Below, one piece after another: positions 9,056 to 17,871 of a stretch of 64,000 nt of DNA. Location of the stretch: positions 194,239 to 258,238 of the forward strand of contig NZ_QKTW01000006.1 in NCBI RefSeq assembly GCF_003236175.1. The letters run 5' to 3'. A model generated the notes under the pieces. That model had not been told where the DNA came from and made no database searches. It saw nothing but the letters and a program-made list of their open reading frames with translations. How positions within the stretch are numbered: the stretch's first letter is position 1; each line of letters begins with the position of its first letter. The translations under genes and the position numbers were made by a program. The stretch comes from Taibaiella soli (GTDB lineage Bacteria > Bacteroidota > Bacteroidia > Chitinophagales > Chitinophagaceae).

Positions 9056-9667
9056 TTTCAAGCCTTTTCCTTTGCTGACATACTTATTGTCTTTGATGTA
9101 AAATCGATATGGCAGATACGCGTCTTCTTTTGCGTAAGCTACCCCAACCCTCGTATCTGCCACAATCTGGCTTTTGGGGATTTTAATACCCCGGTCTTCT
9201 ATATATAGCAAGGAAGATTTTTCGCTCAGATCTAGTCCCGTGTCTTTTGTATAAATAGCCAGGGCTTCGCTCAATGCCCCAGGGCCGGCCGAGAGCGCGG
9301 GTGCAAGTTTCTCCTTTTTTCGGCGATGCAACATAATATCAATGCCATCTACCGGCTCCACAGCGCGGATCAGTACTGCATGTGGGATTTCAGCCTCGTT
9401 GGTTACGACATTAAACAGATGGTGAATACCATAGCATAAATACACATAAGCCTTGCCGCCGACACCATACATTATTTCCGTCCTTGCCGTACGCCGGTTG
9501 CCGAATGCATGAGAAGCTTTATCGATGGCACCTGCATATGCCTCCGTTTCCACAATCATACCGGAAGTATATTCACCATCATGATTGGTCACGAGAAACT
9601 TACCCAGCAGGTCTTTTGCAATTTGTACTACATTTTTCCGGTGGTAGAATTCAGGCTTTAAAATCAT
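9044..9667 (-). CDS. 3-methyladenine DNA glycosylase, AAG/MPG family
   Basis: Base-excision repair enzyme removing alkylated and deaminated purines. 207 residues, a normal bacterial length. Seen: the catalytic motif GMIVETEAYAG with the water-activating glutamate (about residue 42), SHAFGNRRTART, the intercalating-loop region GKAYVYLCYGIHHLFNVVT, and the C-terminal DTRVGVAYAKEDAYLPYRFYI. The start at 9667 gives MILKPEFYHRKNVVQIAKDLLGK, the usual N-terminus. Convergent with the preceding lipoprotein gene, overlapping by 12 bp; no operon partner. Confidence 0.94.
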   Translation of the reverse strand: MILKPEFYHRKNVVQIAKDLLGKFLVTNHDGEYTSGMIVETEAYAGAIDKASHAFGNRRTARTEIMYGVGGKAYVYLCYGIHHLFNVVTNEAEIPHAVLIRAVEPVDGIDIMLHRRKKEKLAPALSAGPGALSEALAIYTKDTGLDLSEKSSLLYIEDRGIKIPKSQIVADTRVGVAYAKEDAYLPYRFYIKDNKYVSKGKGLKLPA

Positions 9668-9732
9668 AAAATCGGCAGCGATTATAAATTTAAAGGTCGG
9701 AAAATTCGAATGATTTTAGATTTTTGCAGTCT

Positions 9733-10437
9733 ATGCAACAGACTGGCCGTTTATACATGATTCCTATTCCGATTGCTGAAGGCGCACTGCACACATTATC
9801 TCCCGATGTAGCCGCATACACACGTGATCTGAAATATTACTTTGCGGAGAATGTTCGCACAGCGCGTCGTTTTCTGAAATCGCTGCATCCTGATCTGGTC
9901 ATTGAACCAATTCAGTTTTCGGAAATTGATAAACATAACGGTCCGGACCTGGCACTGTTGCGCAAATGGTTGAAAGATGGCCATGATATTGGTGTTATGA
10001 GTGAATCTGGCTGCCCCGGTATCGCAGATCCCGGCGCTGAAGTGGCGCGTGTAGCGCATGAAATAGGTGCAACTGTTGTGCCACTGACAGGACCAAGTTC
10101 ACTGGTATTGTCTTTGATGGCTTCTGGCCTCAACGGACAAAGTTTTGCATTCAACGGCTATCTTCCGGTAAAAGAACCCGCACGCAGCCAACGCATCAAA
10201 CAACTGGAGCAGCTTTCGAAGAAAGAAAATCAAACACAGCTTTTTATTGAAACGCCTTACCGCAACAATGCAATGTTGGATGAACTGCTGAAACATTGCC
10301 AAGGCAGCACAAGACTGACGATTGCACAGAATATTTCTGCACCGGATGCATTTATTCGCACTAAAACAATTGCAGACTGGAAGAAAGGAAAACCAACGTT
10401 GGAAAAGCAGCCGGCGGTGTTTTTGTTGCTGTCGTAG
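9733..10437 (+). CDS. SAM-dependent methyltransferase, tetrapyrrole-methylase fold (RsmI-like)
   Basis: 234 residues from the ATG at 9733 (MQQTGRLYMIPIPIAEGALH). Seen: the N-terminal strand GRLYMIPIPI, SGCPGIADPGAEVARVAHEIGATVVPLTGPSSLVLSLMASG, which is the RsmI/CbiF SAM-binding core, and the C-terminal LFIETPYRNNAMLDELL. RsmI methylates the 2'-O of C1402 of 16S rRNA. Bacteroidota carry this shorter divergent branch next to or instead of classical RsmI, so exact RNA specificity is not certain. A family-C REP-like repeat begins directly after the stop codon. Confidence 0.82.
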   Translation: MQQTGRLYMIPIPIAEGALHTLSPDVAAYTRDLKYYFAENVRTARRFLKSLHPDLVIEPIQFSEIDKHNGPDLALLRKWLKDGHDIGVMSESGCPGIADPGAEVARVAHEIGATVVPLTGPSSLVLSLMASGLNGQSFAFNGYLPVKEPARSQRIKQLEQLSKKENQTQLFIETPYRNNAMLDELLKHCQGSTRLTIAQNISAPDAFIRTKTIADWKKGKPTLEKQPAVFLLLS

Positions 10438-10541
10438 AGGCCTCCTCTAACTTCTCCGAAGGAAGAGCACTCCCAACGCGATCCATTTCATAGAAGCCAT
10501 TTGTCCTAACATTATTTGGAGACGTTGCGTATAACGTCTCT
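10438..10541. repeat. REP-like repeats after the RsmI-like gene
   Basis: Two elements. 10440-10466 is a copy of the family CTCC(T/G)AAGGAGGAGCTAGA-type palindrome (here CCTCCTCTAACTTCTCC), with related copies at 18284, 35378, 50886 and 60876. 10518-10541 is a separate inverted repeat, GGAGACGTT-gcgtat-AACGTCTC, followed by TAC. Confidence 0.7.
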
Positions 10542-10644
10542 ACAGCGGGATATAAATCTATTTTCCGCGGAATGTCTTCTATCGTCGACACGACAAATGC
10601 GAAAAAACTGCTCCTTCGTGAAACAACCAGGACAAACTCTGCGC

Positions 10645-10672
10645 TTTTGACTTTTTACTTTTGACTTTTCAA
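10645..10672. repeat. Period-7 array entering the 3' end of the oxygenase gene
   Basis: Four contiguous heptamers of the TTTTGAC type. The oxygenase stop codon (10655-10657) and its last codons (KSQK) lie inside the array. Confidence 0.8.
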
Positions 10673-11206
10673 ATACATCACATCCGACCGCAGTGCATAT
10701 TTTACTCCGCTGATCACCGGGGTGCCTTCATGTTTTAATTCATGGATAAAACACAGTGCAGTGCCCGTTTCGGGGATAATCGTAACATCGTCAAATGCTG
10801 TAACGCCACCTTCAAAATCATCATTGAGATAGATCATAAAAGTGATGCGGCTTTCCTCGTTTTCACTACGGCGAAAACGACCGTCTATATGTCTTTTAAA
10901 ACGTTGTGCCGATTCATACTTATAAAACCGGAATTTTTCATTGAGCCCAACGGCTACTGCGCCATCTATTTCTTGCGGACAAAATTGTTTCAGCTCTTCC
11001 CAGAAGCGTTGTGCAAGTGCTTCATCATCGACCATCAATCGATAGTTATTCCGTATAGCTTTCATCATCTGCGGACCAGATGCAATACTTACTTCTGCCT
11101 CTTCGAAGCCTATTTGCTCGCTTTGGGCAATAAGTTCACTACATTCCTCTGGGGTAAGAAACCCAGAGATGGTCCAGATTTTATCGGTATGGTAGGTTGT
11201 TTTCAT
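10655..11206 (-). CDS. 2OG-Fe(II) oxygenase, prolyl-4-hydroxylase-like
   Basis: Non-haem iron, 2-oxoglutarate-dependent hydroxylase of the P4Hc fold; substrate unknown. 183 residues. Seen: the N-terminal FLTPEECSELI helix, the iron triad His106-x-Asp108 (FKRHIDGRF) and His159 (HELKHEG), and Arg173 (KYALRSDVMY) placed to bind the 2-oxoglutarate carboxylate. FMIYLNDDFEGGVTAF is the standard beta-core. The final four residues (KSQK) are encoded by a period-7 repeat array, so the natural C-terminus probably ended near VMYL. No neighbouring peptide or siderophore gene suggests a substrate. Confidence 0.88.
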   Translation of the reverse strand: MKTTYHTDKIWTISGFLTPEECSELIAQSEQIGFEEAEVSIASGPQMMKAIRNNYRLMVDDEALAQRFWEELKQFCPQEIDGAVAVGLNEKFRFYKYESAQRFKRHIDGRFRRSENEESRITFMIYLNDDFEGGVTAFDDVTIIPETGTALCFIHELKHEGTPVISGVKYALRSDVMYLKSQK

Positions 11207-11293
11207 TCTAAAAATATTCCGTCAGGATTTCTGTCGAAGACGCAAATTTCGCTCATGAGATACACCTCACGCGGCGACATCCCTTCAGGCGGG

Positions 11294-11698
11294 TTAATAC
11301 CCCTGTGCATCTTTTACATCCACCACTTTATCAACAATACACTGCGTGCTACTTTCTGTTTTGTCGCCATAGTTTTCACCACGCCAAGGCAAGCTGCGCA
11401 TGTATTGTACGTAATGAACGTTCACAATTTTACCCAAACACTTTTCCAGTGAGTCGGCAACCGCTTCATCTGTAACGCTAAAATAAAAATAGTTAGGATT
11501 GTAGCTGCCGGCACCAATATTGCCAACGCCGTATTGAATCTGTCCTTCGTAGGTCTTAAAGATTTGACCGCGCCTGGAGAAGCGTAGCAATTTCCCATCG
11601 CGTATACCATCGCCGTATACTCTGTAATAAAACCAATAGACATATCCGGTTACTCCAAGCAACAATAATATAACCGCGAAGAAAATTATTTTACGCAT
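11294..11698 (-). CDS. Conserved small membrane-anchored protein of unknown function
   Basis: 134 residues with one N-terminal membrane helix (MRKIIFFAVILLLLGVTGYVYWFYY) and a soluble extracytoplasmic part carrying GDGIRDGKLLRFSRRGQIFKTYEGQIQYG, a segment strongly conserved among Bacteroidota homologues as I recall them. The C-terminal half (VTDEAVADSLEKCLGKIVNVHYVQYMRSLPWRGENY) looks like a small beta-barrel or OB-type fold. Homologues have been given unrelated enzyme names in some annotations; nothing in the sequence supports an enzymatic role. Confidence 0.75.
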   Translation of the reverse strand: MRKIIFFAVILLLLGVTGYVYWFYYRVYGDGIRDGKLLRFSRRGQIFKTYEGQIQYGVGNIGAGSYNPNYFYFSVTDEAVADSLEKCLGKIVNVHYVQYMRSLPWRGENYGDKTESSTQCIVDKVVDVKDAQGY

Positions 11699-11763
11699 AG
11701 ACGATTATTCCTGTTACAAAAATATAAGTTATTTAATTAATTCATAAACAGATAAGGAAAAAG

Positions 11764-12906
11764 TTATTTCAACTTCCGGTCTTTCCATTTATACACTCCC
11801 ACTATCCCCAAAAATCCTGCCAAACTTATATAGAGCACATGCAGCGGCTGCAGAAAAGGAAAAATAACCAGTTGTCTGGTTTTCATAAAGAATCGGGAAA
11901 CGGGAATGAGGTAGTAAATTTCGACAATGGTCTTTACAAAATACATAGGCAGCAGCACAGTTAACCATAACTTATTACAGCAAAAAAACAGCAGCACAAG
12001 CATTGCAACATTCAGCAGATAAACCATCACTAAAGCAATCGTCAGACGTTTGTCGTTATACTTTCCAGACTTCGACGCCCAACGAATCCGCTGTTGCAGA
12101 AAACCATTCCAGGTTGTTTGCGGCGCTGTGCGAACAATAGCCTGCTGCGCTTTGAGCGTATCTATCCGTTCCGGAAAACGGTCCTGCATTTTCATCATTA
12201 GCAGATAATCGTCTCCGGAAGCCAGGTGTTCCGTTCCTTCATAACCGTTTACCGCATTAAAAGCAGCGCGGGTAAAGGCCAGATTGGCGCCATTGCACAT
12301 GTTCCCAAGCTTCAGTCTATTGGACGCAACGGTGATACCCTGCATGCTCATAAAATCGAGCGACTGGAATAATTGCAGCACAGAACGATCGTTTGTAAAA
12401 TCAACGGGCGCCACAATCATTACCGGTTTTTCGGTTTGATACAACGCGGCAATGTATCGCAACCATTCTTTCGAAGCCGTACAATCTGCATCCGTTGTAA
12501 CAATCAATTCGCCGGTGCTAACACTAATACCCGCAGCCAGTGCCTTCTTCTTAAAAGCATTGACCACTTCACCGTTCGCCAAATAATCAGCCAACGCTAT
12601 ACACTTTATATTTGATCGCACATATCCGTTTACAATGGCCGCAGTATTGTCTGTGGAATGGTCATCGACAACAATTACTTCAAACAAATCTTCAGGATAA
12701 TGCTGCGCCAGGATAGCGTCAATACAGGCGCCGATATTTTGTGCTTCGTTACGCGCAGGAATGATAATACTAATAACCGTTTCAGGCACAAAATCGGAGA
12801 CGACTGTAAATGACGGTTGTTGCATCCAGCCTTTCCGGTAAAGCAGCATCAGCAGCACGTATGCGGCAAGAAGAATACTACAGATTACTATTACACAGAA
12901 ATTCAA
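11764..12906 (-). CDS. Family 2 glycosyltransferase with C-terminal membrane helices; TTG start
   Basis: Membrane GT-A transferase. Seen: an N-terminal membrane helix (residues 4-24), SIIIPARNEAQNIGACIDAIL (about 47), the DDHSTDN nucleotide site, the metal-binding TTDADC, GDDYLL and QQRIRWASK (the Q/RxxRW motif of processive GT2 enzymes), then three or four C-terminal helices. The acceptor is unknown; the topology resembles glycosylphospholipid or polysaccharide synthases. The start is unusual: no ATG or GTG is available, an in-frame TGA lies at 12910-12912, and the N-terminal helix needs the TTG at 12904-12906, which sits inside a period-7 repeat array. Confidence 0.88.
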   Translation of the reverse strand: MNFCVIVICSILLAAYVLLMLLYRKGWMQQPSFTVVSDFVPETVISIIIPARNEAQNIGACIDAILAQHYPEDLFEVIVVDDHSTDNTAAIVNGYVRSNIKCIALADYLANGEVVNAFKKKALAAGISVSTGELIVTTDADCTASKEWLRYIAALYQTEKPVMIVAPVDFTNDRSVLQLFQSLDFMSMQGITVASNRLKLGNMCNGANLAFTRAAFNAVNGYEGTEHLASGDDYLLMMKMQDRFPERIDTLKAQQAIVRTAPQTTWNGFLQQRIRWASKSGKYNDKRLTIALVMVYLLNVAMLVLLFFCCNKLWLTVLLPMYFVKTIVEIYYLIPVSRFFMKTRQLVIFPFLQPLHVLYISLAGFLGIVGVYKWKDRKLK

Positions 12907-12935
12907 AAGTCAAAATTCAAAAGTCAAAAATCAGC
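12901..12935. repeat. Period-7 array containing the GT2 start codon
   Basis: Five contiguous heptamers on the plus strand alternating ATTCAAA and AGTCAAA (TTTTGAC/TTTTGAA on the coding strand). It contains both the TTG start of the glycosyltransferase and the in-frame TGA just upstream. Confidence 0.85.
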
Positions 12936-13015
12936 GCGTAAAACAAAAACGCTTAAACCGAAAAGCTATCCCGCAAATGTAAACATTACCACTTTGCACC
13001 GGCCACTTCACAATT

Positions 13016-13816
13016 TTACAGCAATACTGACGCAATCTCCGTATTAGAGCGCCCATCTAAAAGTTTATGTCCTTTAGCCAGCACATGCAAATGTACGGTG
13101 GGTAAGTCTTTTGAAAACTGCCTGGCGAGTTTTACAGGTATTACCCGATCAAACTGCCCCATAAAAATGTGTATTGGGATACTGTCGCGACTAATGTTTT
13201 CCTTTAACTTTTTATGGTCCGGAATCAGCATACGCATGGCGGGCCATACCTTCAACAGCATATGTCTCGACTGCTCTGATTCCAGATAATGCATGACAAA
13301 ACGGTAGCGGGAGATATCAAGCAAATGCAATTTGCGCAGGCCATTTATCACCGGTGCGTAGATAGATTGCGAAGTCAGAAATTTCCGGAAAAGATATCTG
13401 CCGGCTGCTACATGCGTGACGAAATAATAAAAGGAATTAAACACGAGTCCATCCGGAGCAATCAGCAAAATCTGCTTTATGATTTCAGGCATCAGCTCTG
13501 CCACACAAAGACATACTCTGCCGCCCATGCTGTAACCCATAAGACTGAACGATTCTGCACCGGTAAGTGCCTGTATACTTTTCATCAATGCGACCAGATC
13601 ATCCTTCAAAAAAGCACTATCATCAGGCCAGCCACTACTGCCGCCGTGAAAAGGAAGATCGAAAGAAAGAACGGTATAACGTTCGCCGAGCTCCGCTGCC
13701 AGATCTTTAAAAATAGAAGCATTATTGCCATACCCGTGAAACGCAATCAGCCATTCCGGCCCCGATCCCATTTGCAGGTAATGCAGTTTCCGGTTATTGA
13801 AGCTAATTTCAGGCAT
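13016..13816 (-). CDS. Alpha/beta-fold hydrolase
   Basis: 266-residue serine hydrolase. Seen: oxyanion HGYG (about 27-30), the nucleophile elbow GYSMGG with Ser96, acid residue in FMGQFDRVIPV (about 220) and catalytic histidine in LAKGHKLLDG (near 250), with a helical cap in between. No signal peptide, so cytoplasmic. Substrate cannot be inferred; the fold includes esterases, MenH-like enzymes and dienelactone-type hydrolases. The next gene upstream is the divergent acyl-CoA dehydrogenase. Confidence 0.88.
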   Translation of the reverse strand: MPEISFNNRKLHYLQMGSGPEWLIAFHGYGNNASIFKDLAAELGERYTVLSFDLPFHGGSSGWPDDSAFLKDDLVALMKSIQALTGAESFSLMGYSMGGRVCLCVAELMPEIIKQILLIAPDGLVFNSFYYFVTHVAAGRYLFRKFLTSQSIYAPVINGLRKLHLLDISRYRFVMHYLESEQSRHMLLKVWPAMRMLIPDHKKLKENISRDSIPIHIFMGQFDRVIPVKLARQFSKDLPTVHLHVLAKGHKLLDGRSNTEIASVLL

Positions 13817-14023
13817 TGACGATTTTTAATGGTCCCGCAACGGCGCGAAAGAGCAAAGATGCAAAAGTTTTTCTCACGGCGGCGCAAAGCTGCAACGATC
13901 CTATAGAACTGAAAATTACAGCGATTGAAGACTTACCTGCGCGGCCAATTCCCAATTATTAACGCCTTACCAGATTAACCTTTTGCCCGATTAACGAGGC
14001 AAAGGATTTAACAAATTAACCAA

Positions 14024-14054
14024 TTGCCGAATTCCCTCATAATCGGTAGCTTTA
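14024..14054 (+). promoter_or_regulatory. Probable promoter of the acyl-CoA dehydrogenase gene
   Basis: TTG (14024-14026), 20-nt spacer, TAGCTTTA (14047-14054), one mismatch from TAnnTTTG; the ATG follows 18 nt later. The -33 TTG lies in a stretch of degenerate ATTAACC-type repeats (13955-14030). Confidence 0.5.
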
Positions 14055-14072
14055 TAGAAAGCACATAATTCT

Positions 14073-15857
14073 ATGGAAGCACCAACACAAACTAATACAC
14101 TGCAAGGTGGCAGTTTTCTGATACAGGCTCCTGATCCGGCAACTAGTTTTACGCCGGAAGACTTCAAAGAGGAGCAGCACATGATTGCTAAAATGTGCGA
14201 TGATTTCCTGGAAAAAGATGTATTACCAAAAGTAAACGAACTCGACAACAAAGAACCGGGCTTAATGCCATCATTGCTTGATAAAGCAGGCGCACTCGGC
14301 TTGCTCGGCGCTGCCTTTCCGCAACAATACGGCGGACTCGGCGAAGATTTTGTAACTGCAACGCTGATTACTGAAAAACTCGGTGGCGGACATTCTTTCG
14401 CAGTAGCAACGGCTGCACATAACGGTATCGGATCTTTACCGATTCTTTATTTTGGTACCGAAGCCCAAAAACAAAAATATATTCCGAAACTGGCGACAGG
14501 CGAAATGAAAGGCGCTTACGCACTCACAGAACCAGGATCAGGGTCGGATGCACTGGGCGCAAAAACTACCGCTACACTCAGCGCAGATGGCAAACATTAT
14601 TTACTGAACGGCCAGAAGATTTGGATTACCAACGCTGGCTTTGCTGATGTTTTCACCGTATTCGCAAAAATAGATGGTGATAAATTCACCGGCTTTATCG
14701 TAGATCGCGGTACGCCCGGATTGACGATAGGTGAAGAAGAACATAAAATGGGCATCAAAGGGTCCAGCACTTGTCCGCTGTTTTTTGAAAATTGCGAAGT
14801 ACCGGTAGAAAATGTGTTGGGCGAAATTGGTCGTGGACACATCATTGCCTTCAACATCTTAAACATCGGACGTTTAAAACTCTGCGCTGCGGCTTTAGGC
14901 GGCGCAAAGCGTGCTTTACACACGAGCGTGGCTTATGCAAAAGCACGGGAACAATTCAAAACTTCCATCACTAATTTCGGCGCTATCAAACATAAGATCG
15001 GTGAAATGGTGATCCGTTGTTTTGCGTCCGAAAGTGCTTTGTATCGCTCCGCACAATGGATCGACGATAAAGAAAAAGCACTGGAAGCTGAAGGTAAACC
15101 TGATAATGAAACATTACTCGGCGCCGCAGAAGAATTCGCCATTGAATGTGCGATGCTGAAAGTACTGGGTTCTGAATGCCTGGATTTTGTTGTAGATGAA
15201 GGCGTGCAGATTCACGGTGGCAACGGTTTTATGGATGATTACAACATCTCCCGCTCATATCGCGACAGCCGTATCAACCGCATCTTTGAAGGCACCAACG
15301 AGATTAACCGTCTGCTGACTTTGGATATGTATTTGAAACGCACTATGAAAGGTCGTCTGAACTTACTCGGCCCTGCAATGGCCATCCAGAAAGAACTGAC
15401 CAGCATTCCTGATTTCAGTACCGATGATGCACCATTTGCCGAAGACCTGAAATACATCGCTAATTTCAAGAAAGCGATCTTGATGTGTGCTGGCGGTGCT
15501 GTTCAAAAACTGCAGGCAAAACTGGAAGGCGAACAGGAAGTGCTGATGAATATTGCGGATATGGCCATCGATACATTCCAGGCAGAAAGCATGTTGATGC
15601 GCGCTATTAAAATGAAAAATGCCGGCAACGAATTCGCTGATCTGGCTTATGATGCCGCGCGGACTTTCATCAACGACGCAGCAGACCGTATCAATCATGC
15701 AGGCAAAGACGCAATTTATGCATTTGCCGATGGCGACGAACAACGTATGATGCTGATGGGCCTGAAACGTTTCACGAAAACAAATGCGTTTAACACCAAA
15801 GAAGCGCGCCGGAGAATAGCAGCCCGTGCGGTGGAAGCGAATGGATATTTCTTTTAA
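14073..15857 (+). CDS. Acyl-CoA dehydrogenase (long, VLCAD-like type)
   Basis: FAD-dependent alpha,beta-desaturation of acyl-CoA, first step of beta-oxidation. 594 residues, longer than the 380-residue classical enzymes because of a C-terminal helical extension (about 420-594). Seen: family signature AYALTEPGSGSDALGAKT, FILDRGTPGLTIG-type beta domain (FIVDRGTPGLTIGEEEHKMGIKGSSTC), and the second signature QIHGGNGFMDDYNISRSYRDSRINRIFEGTNEINR whose Glu in FEGT is the expected catalytic base. No thiolase or hydratase gene is adjacent, so it is not part of a local fad operon. A strong terminator follows 11 nt after the stop. Confidence 0.93.
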   Translation: MEAPTQTNTLQGGSFLIQAPDPATSFTPEDFKEEQHMIAKMCDDFLEKDVLPKVNELDNKEPGLMPSLLDKAGALGLLGAAFPQQYGGLGEDFVTATLITEKLGGGHSFAVATAAHNGIGSLPILYFGTEAQKQKYIPKLATGEMKGAYALTEPGSGSDALGAKTTATLSADGKHYLLNGQKIWITNAGFADVFTVFAKIDGDKFTGFIVDRGTPGLTIGEEEHKMGIKGSSTCPLFFENCEVPVENVLGEIGRGHIIAFNILNIGRLKLCAAALGGAKRALHTSVAYAKAREQFKTSITNFGAIKHKIGEMVIRCFASESALYRSAQWIDDKEKALEAEGKPDNETLLGAAEEFAIECAMLKVLGSECLDFVVDEGVQIHGGNGFMDDYNISRSYRDSRINRIFEGTNEINRLLTLDMYLKRTMKGRLNLLGPAMAIQKELTSIPDFSTDDAPFAEDLKYIANFKKAILMCAGGAVQKLQAKLEGEQEVLMNIADMAIDTFQAESMLMRAIKMKNAGNEFADLAYDAARTFINDAADRINHAGKDAIYAFADGDEQRMMLMGLKRFTKTNAFNTKEARRRIAARAVEANGYFF

Positions 15858-15867
15858 TTTTTGATAG

Positions 15868-15900
15868 AAATCCGGCTACAGGTAGCCGGATTTTTCTTTT
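15868..15900 (+). terminator. Terminator after the acyl-CoA dehydrogenase gene
   Basis: Perfect stem AAATCCGGCTAC / GTAGCCGGATTT with a two-base loop and a T-rich tail. The tail runs directly into the ATG of the next gene. Confidence 0.92.
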
Positions 15901-16353
15901 ATGATAACGAAGCAATTTTATAAGCTAAAACTGATTGGACTGGCGGTGCAAAGCTTTCTTGTGCTGATTATTCTCACTGCTTTTTTTACAGACCGGAAAG
16001 CTGGCTTTGTTTTGATTTTATTGTTTGCGCTGCAACTCATAAGCTTCGGCGTACATTGGGCCAACAGAGATCAGTATACACCTTTTATCGGAAGGAAAAT
16101 TTATACCTGGCTGCTTCGATCTTTGCAGATCATTCTGGTGTTATCGCTGCTATGTTTTATTGCAGGATTTATCGTTCCCAAAGCGGGACCGATTTTCTTT
16201 GTGCCGTTAATCACAACGCTTATCAGTGGCATCTACTGGCTGCTGCTATTGCCTTTATGTTATTATGTGCTCAGTGTGGTAGAAGTCATTTACTATCGAA
16301 CTACTTTGGAGAAAGAGTTTCCTGCGCAAGATATTTCCCGCAAAGATGCATAA
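15901..16353 (+). CDS. Small four-helix membrane protein of unknown function
   Basis: 150 residues with four predicted membrane helices (about 10-27, 33-51, 71-90, 98-120) and charged ends. I recognise no family. The ATG follows the preceding terminator tail with no gap, so the gene needs either readthrough or a promoter inside the end of the dehydrogenase gene. Coding character looks normal, with no frameshift. Confidence 0.65.
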   Translation: MITKQFYKLKLIGLAVQSFLVLIILTAFFTDRKAGFVLILLFALQLISFGVHWANRDQYTPFIGRKIYTWLLRSLQIILVLSLLCFIAGFIVPKAGPIFFVPLITTLISGIYWLLLLPLCYYVLSVVEVIYYRTTLEKEFPAQDISRKDA

Positions 16354-16395
16354 GGAGCTAAGACGCAAAGCATTTATATCAACTGTCAATTGAAC

Positions 16396-16845
16396 TTATT
16401 GAATACCCGGATTTCCGGAGTTAAGTACCAGTTTCCATTTACCTTTCGGAGCTCTTACCCAGATGGTCGTATAAGTGCCTTTCATAACACTGCCGTCCTT
16501 TTTATTCCGCGCGGTGTAGATGCCGTATGTATAACCCATCTCACCTGAAACAGCTACACTCCCATTGCTTGGTTCCCAGGTAACCACATAATTACTGTCG
16601 GCACCATCATTAAGAAACGTTTGCAGTGATGCACTCTTCAACGGCGCATGATCCGGGCGCAACAAAACTGCGCTATCGGAAAGGCTTGTCAGCATGCTTT
16701 TATTAAAACCTTGCTGTTCCGACGTCTTCGACATCTCTTTATCAGCAGCGATAATAGAATCGATATCTTCCCGTGCTTCGAAACGTATGTTGTCACGGCC
16801 GCAGGCAGTCAGGAGAAGCGTAAAAATGAGTATTGAGTATTTCAT
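16396..16845 (-). CDS. SnoaL/DUF4440-like lipoprotein
   Basis: 149 residues from the ATG at 16845, which opens a lipoprotein signal (MKYSILIFTLLLTACG, lipobox LTAC). The mature part fits the NTF2-like DUF4440 fold: an N-terminal helix with IIAADKEMSKTSEQQGFNKSMLTSLSDSAVLLRPDHAP and beta-strands YVVTWEPSNGSVAVSGEMGYTYGIYT and TYTTIWVRAPKGKWKLVLNSG. Proteins of this fold bind small ligands or act as secreted steroid-isomerase-like enzymes; no active site can be named. A DUF1348 protein of the same superfamily is at 40.6 kb. Confidence 0.78.
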   Translation of the reverse strand: MKYSILIFTLLLTACGRDNIRFEAREDIDSIIAADKEMSKTSEQQGFNKSMLTSLSDSAVLLRPDHAPLKSASLQTFLNDGADSNYVVTWEPSNGSVAVSGEMGYTYGIYTARNKKDGSVMKGTYTTIWVRAPKGKWKLVLNSGNPGIQ

Positions 16846-16889
16846 ACTGAAATTCGGCAATTTGATAATTTGACAATCCGGCGATGTTC

Positions 16890-16948
16890 GTGAATGGTCA
16901 ATGGTGATTGGTTAGTGCTTGTCAAACGTGAAATGTCAAAAGTCAATT
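16890..16948. repeat. Period-7 array
   Basis: Seven heptamers of the GTGAATG / GTCAATG / GTCAAAA type with one 10-nt interruption, in the 190-bp gap between the DUF4440 and ABC ATPase genes. The gap also holds ATTAACC-like repeats (17006-17042) with mixed 7/9-nt steps that reach the ATPase stop codon. Confidence 0.8.
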
Positions 16949-17038
16949 GAGATTGATACGCCCCATCAAAATGTAATTCGAAAATGAAGTTCCACCATCT
17001 CGCGACGTTTTAACCTATTAACGTCTTAACCTTTTAAC

Positions 17039-17803
17039 TTAATCCTCCCGCATATCCCGTCCAGTCAGCTCAATAAACACATCTTCAAGATTCGCAGCTT
17101 TCACTTCTTTTGTACGCTTGAAACCGCTTGCTATTAATTTGTCTACCAGACCTGTCGGGGTATCTAAAGAAATAATTTCACCCGCATCTACAATGGCAAT
17201 ACGTTCGCAGAGTTCTTCTGCTTCATCCATGTAGTGTGTGGTAAGAATTACGGTAGTGCCACGGTCGCGCACATGACGGATCAAATCCCAGAGATTGCGG
17301 CGCGCCTGCGGATCAAGCCCTGTTGTCGGTTCGTCGAGGAAAATGATTTTAGGCTCATTGATCAGCGTCGTAGCGATCGAGAAACGTTGCTTCTGTCCGC
17401 CGGAGAGCTCTTTATATTTGTTTTTGGCTTTTTCGCGAAGATTTACAGTGTCCAACAGCGCCATCGGATCTACCGGACGGTTGTACAAACCTGCAAACAA
17501 TTCGATGATCTGCACGAGATTAAGGTTCGGATAATAGCCTGCAGCCTGCAATTGCACGCCGATCACATTTTTGATTTCCTGTGGCTGTTTATCGAGATTG
17601 AAACCATTTACCCATACTTCACCTGATGTTTTCTCACGAAGTGTCTCGATAATCTCCAATGTGGTGGTCTTCCCTGCCCCGTTCGGGCCTAGCAAACCAA
17701 AGATTTCACCTTCTTTCACCTCAAAACTAATGCCTTTTACAGCGGTGAAATCACCATATTTTTTAACGAGATTCTTTACTACGATTATTGAATTATCAGC
17801 CAT
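17039..17803 (-). CDS. ABC transporter ATP-binding protein without adjacent permease
   Basis: 254-residue ATPase of the CcmA/DrrA type. Seen: Walker A GPNGAGKT (39-46), Q-loop, signature LSGGQKQR (133-140), Walker B IIFLDEPTTGLD (153-164) and the switch histidine in LTTHYMDEAEELC (His190). The C-terminal part (about 205-254) with NLEDVFIELTGRDMRED is the family's regulatory tail. Such ATPases pair with ABC-2 membrane proteins for drug, lipid or polysaccharide export, but neither neighbour encodes one, so it is an orphan here. The stop codon abuts an ATTAACC-type repeat. Confidence 0.92.
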   Translation of the reverse strand: MADNSIIVVKNLVKKYGDFTAVKGISFEVKEGEIFGLLGPNGAGKTTTLEIIETLREKTSGEVWVNGFNLDKQPQEIKNVIGVQLQAAGYYPNLNLVQIIELFAGLYNRPVDPMALLDTVNLREKAKNKYKELSGGQKQRFSIATTLINEPKIIFLDEPTTGLDPQARRNLWDLIRHVRDRGTTVILTTHYMDEAEELCERIAIVDAGEIISLDTPTGLVDKLIASGFKRTKEVKAANLEDVFIELTGRDMRED

Positions 17804-17832
17804 TTCAGAGAAATATGCTGCAAGTTAATTTA

Positions 17833-17867
17833 TTTTTGATTGGAAATTTTTGATTGAAAATTGACAC
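17833..17867. repeat. Period-7 array
   Basis: Five contiguous heptamers (TTTTTGA, TTGGAAA, TTTTTGA, TTGAAAA, TTGACAC) ending 4 nt before the ATG of the next gene. Confidence 0.8.
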
Positions 17868-17871
17868 CATT

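Noticed and set aside
14597..14923. Antisense open frames within the acyl-CoA dehydrogenase and other large genes
   Set aside because: Overlapping shadow frames of strongly coding genes; none has its own start context or motifs.
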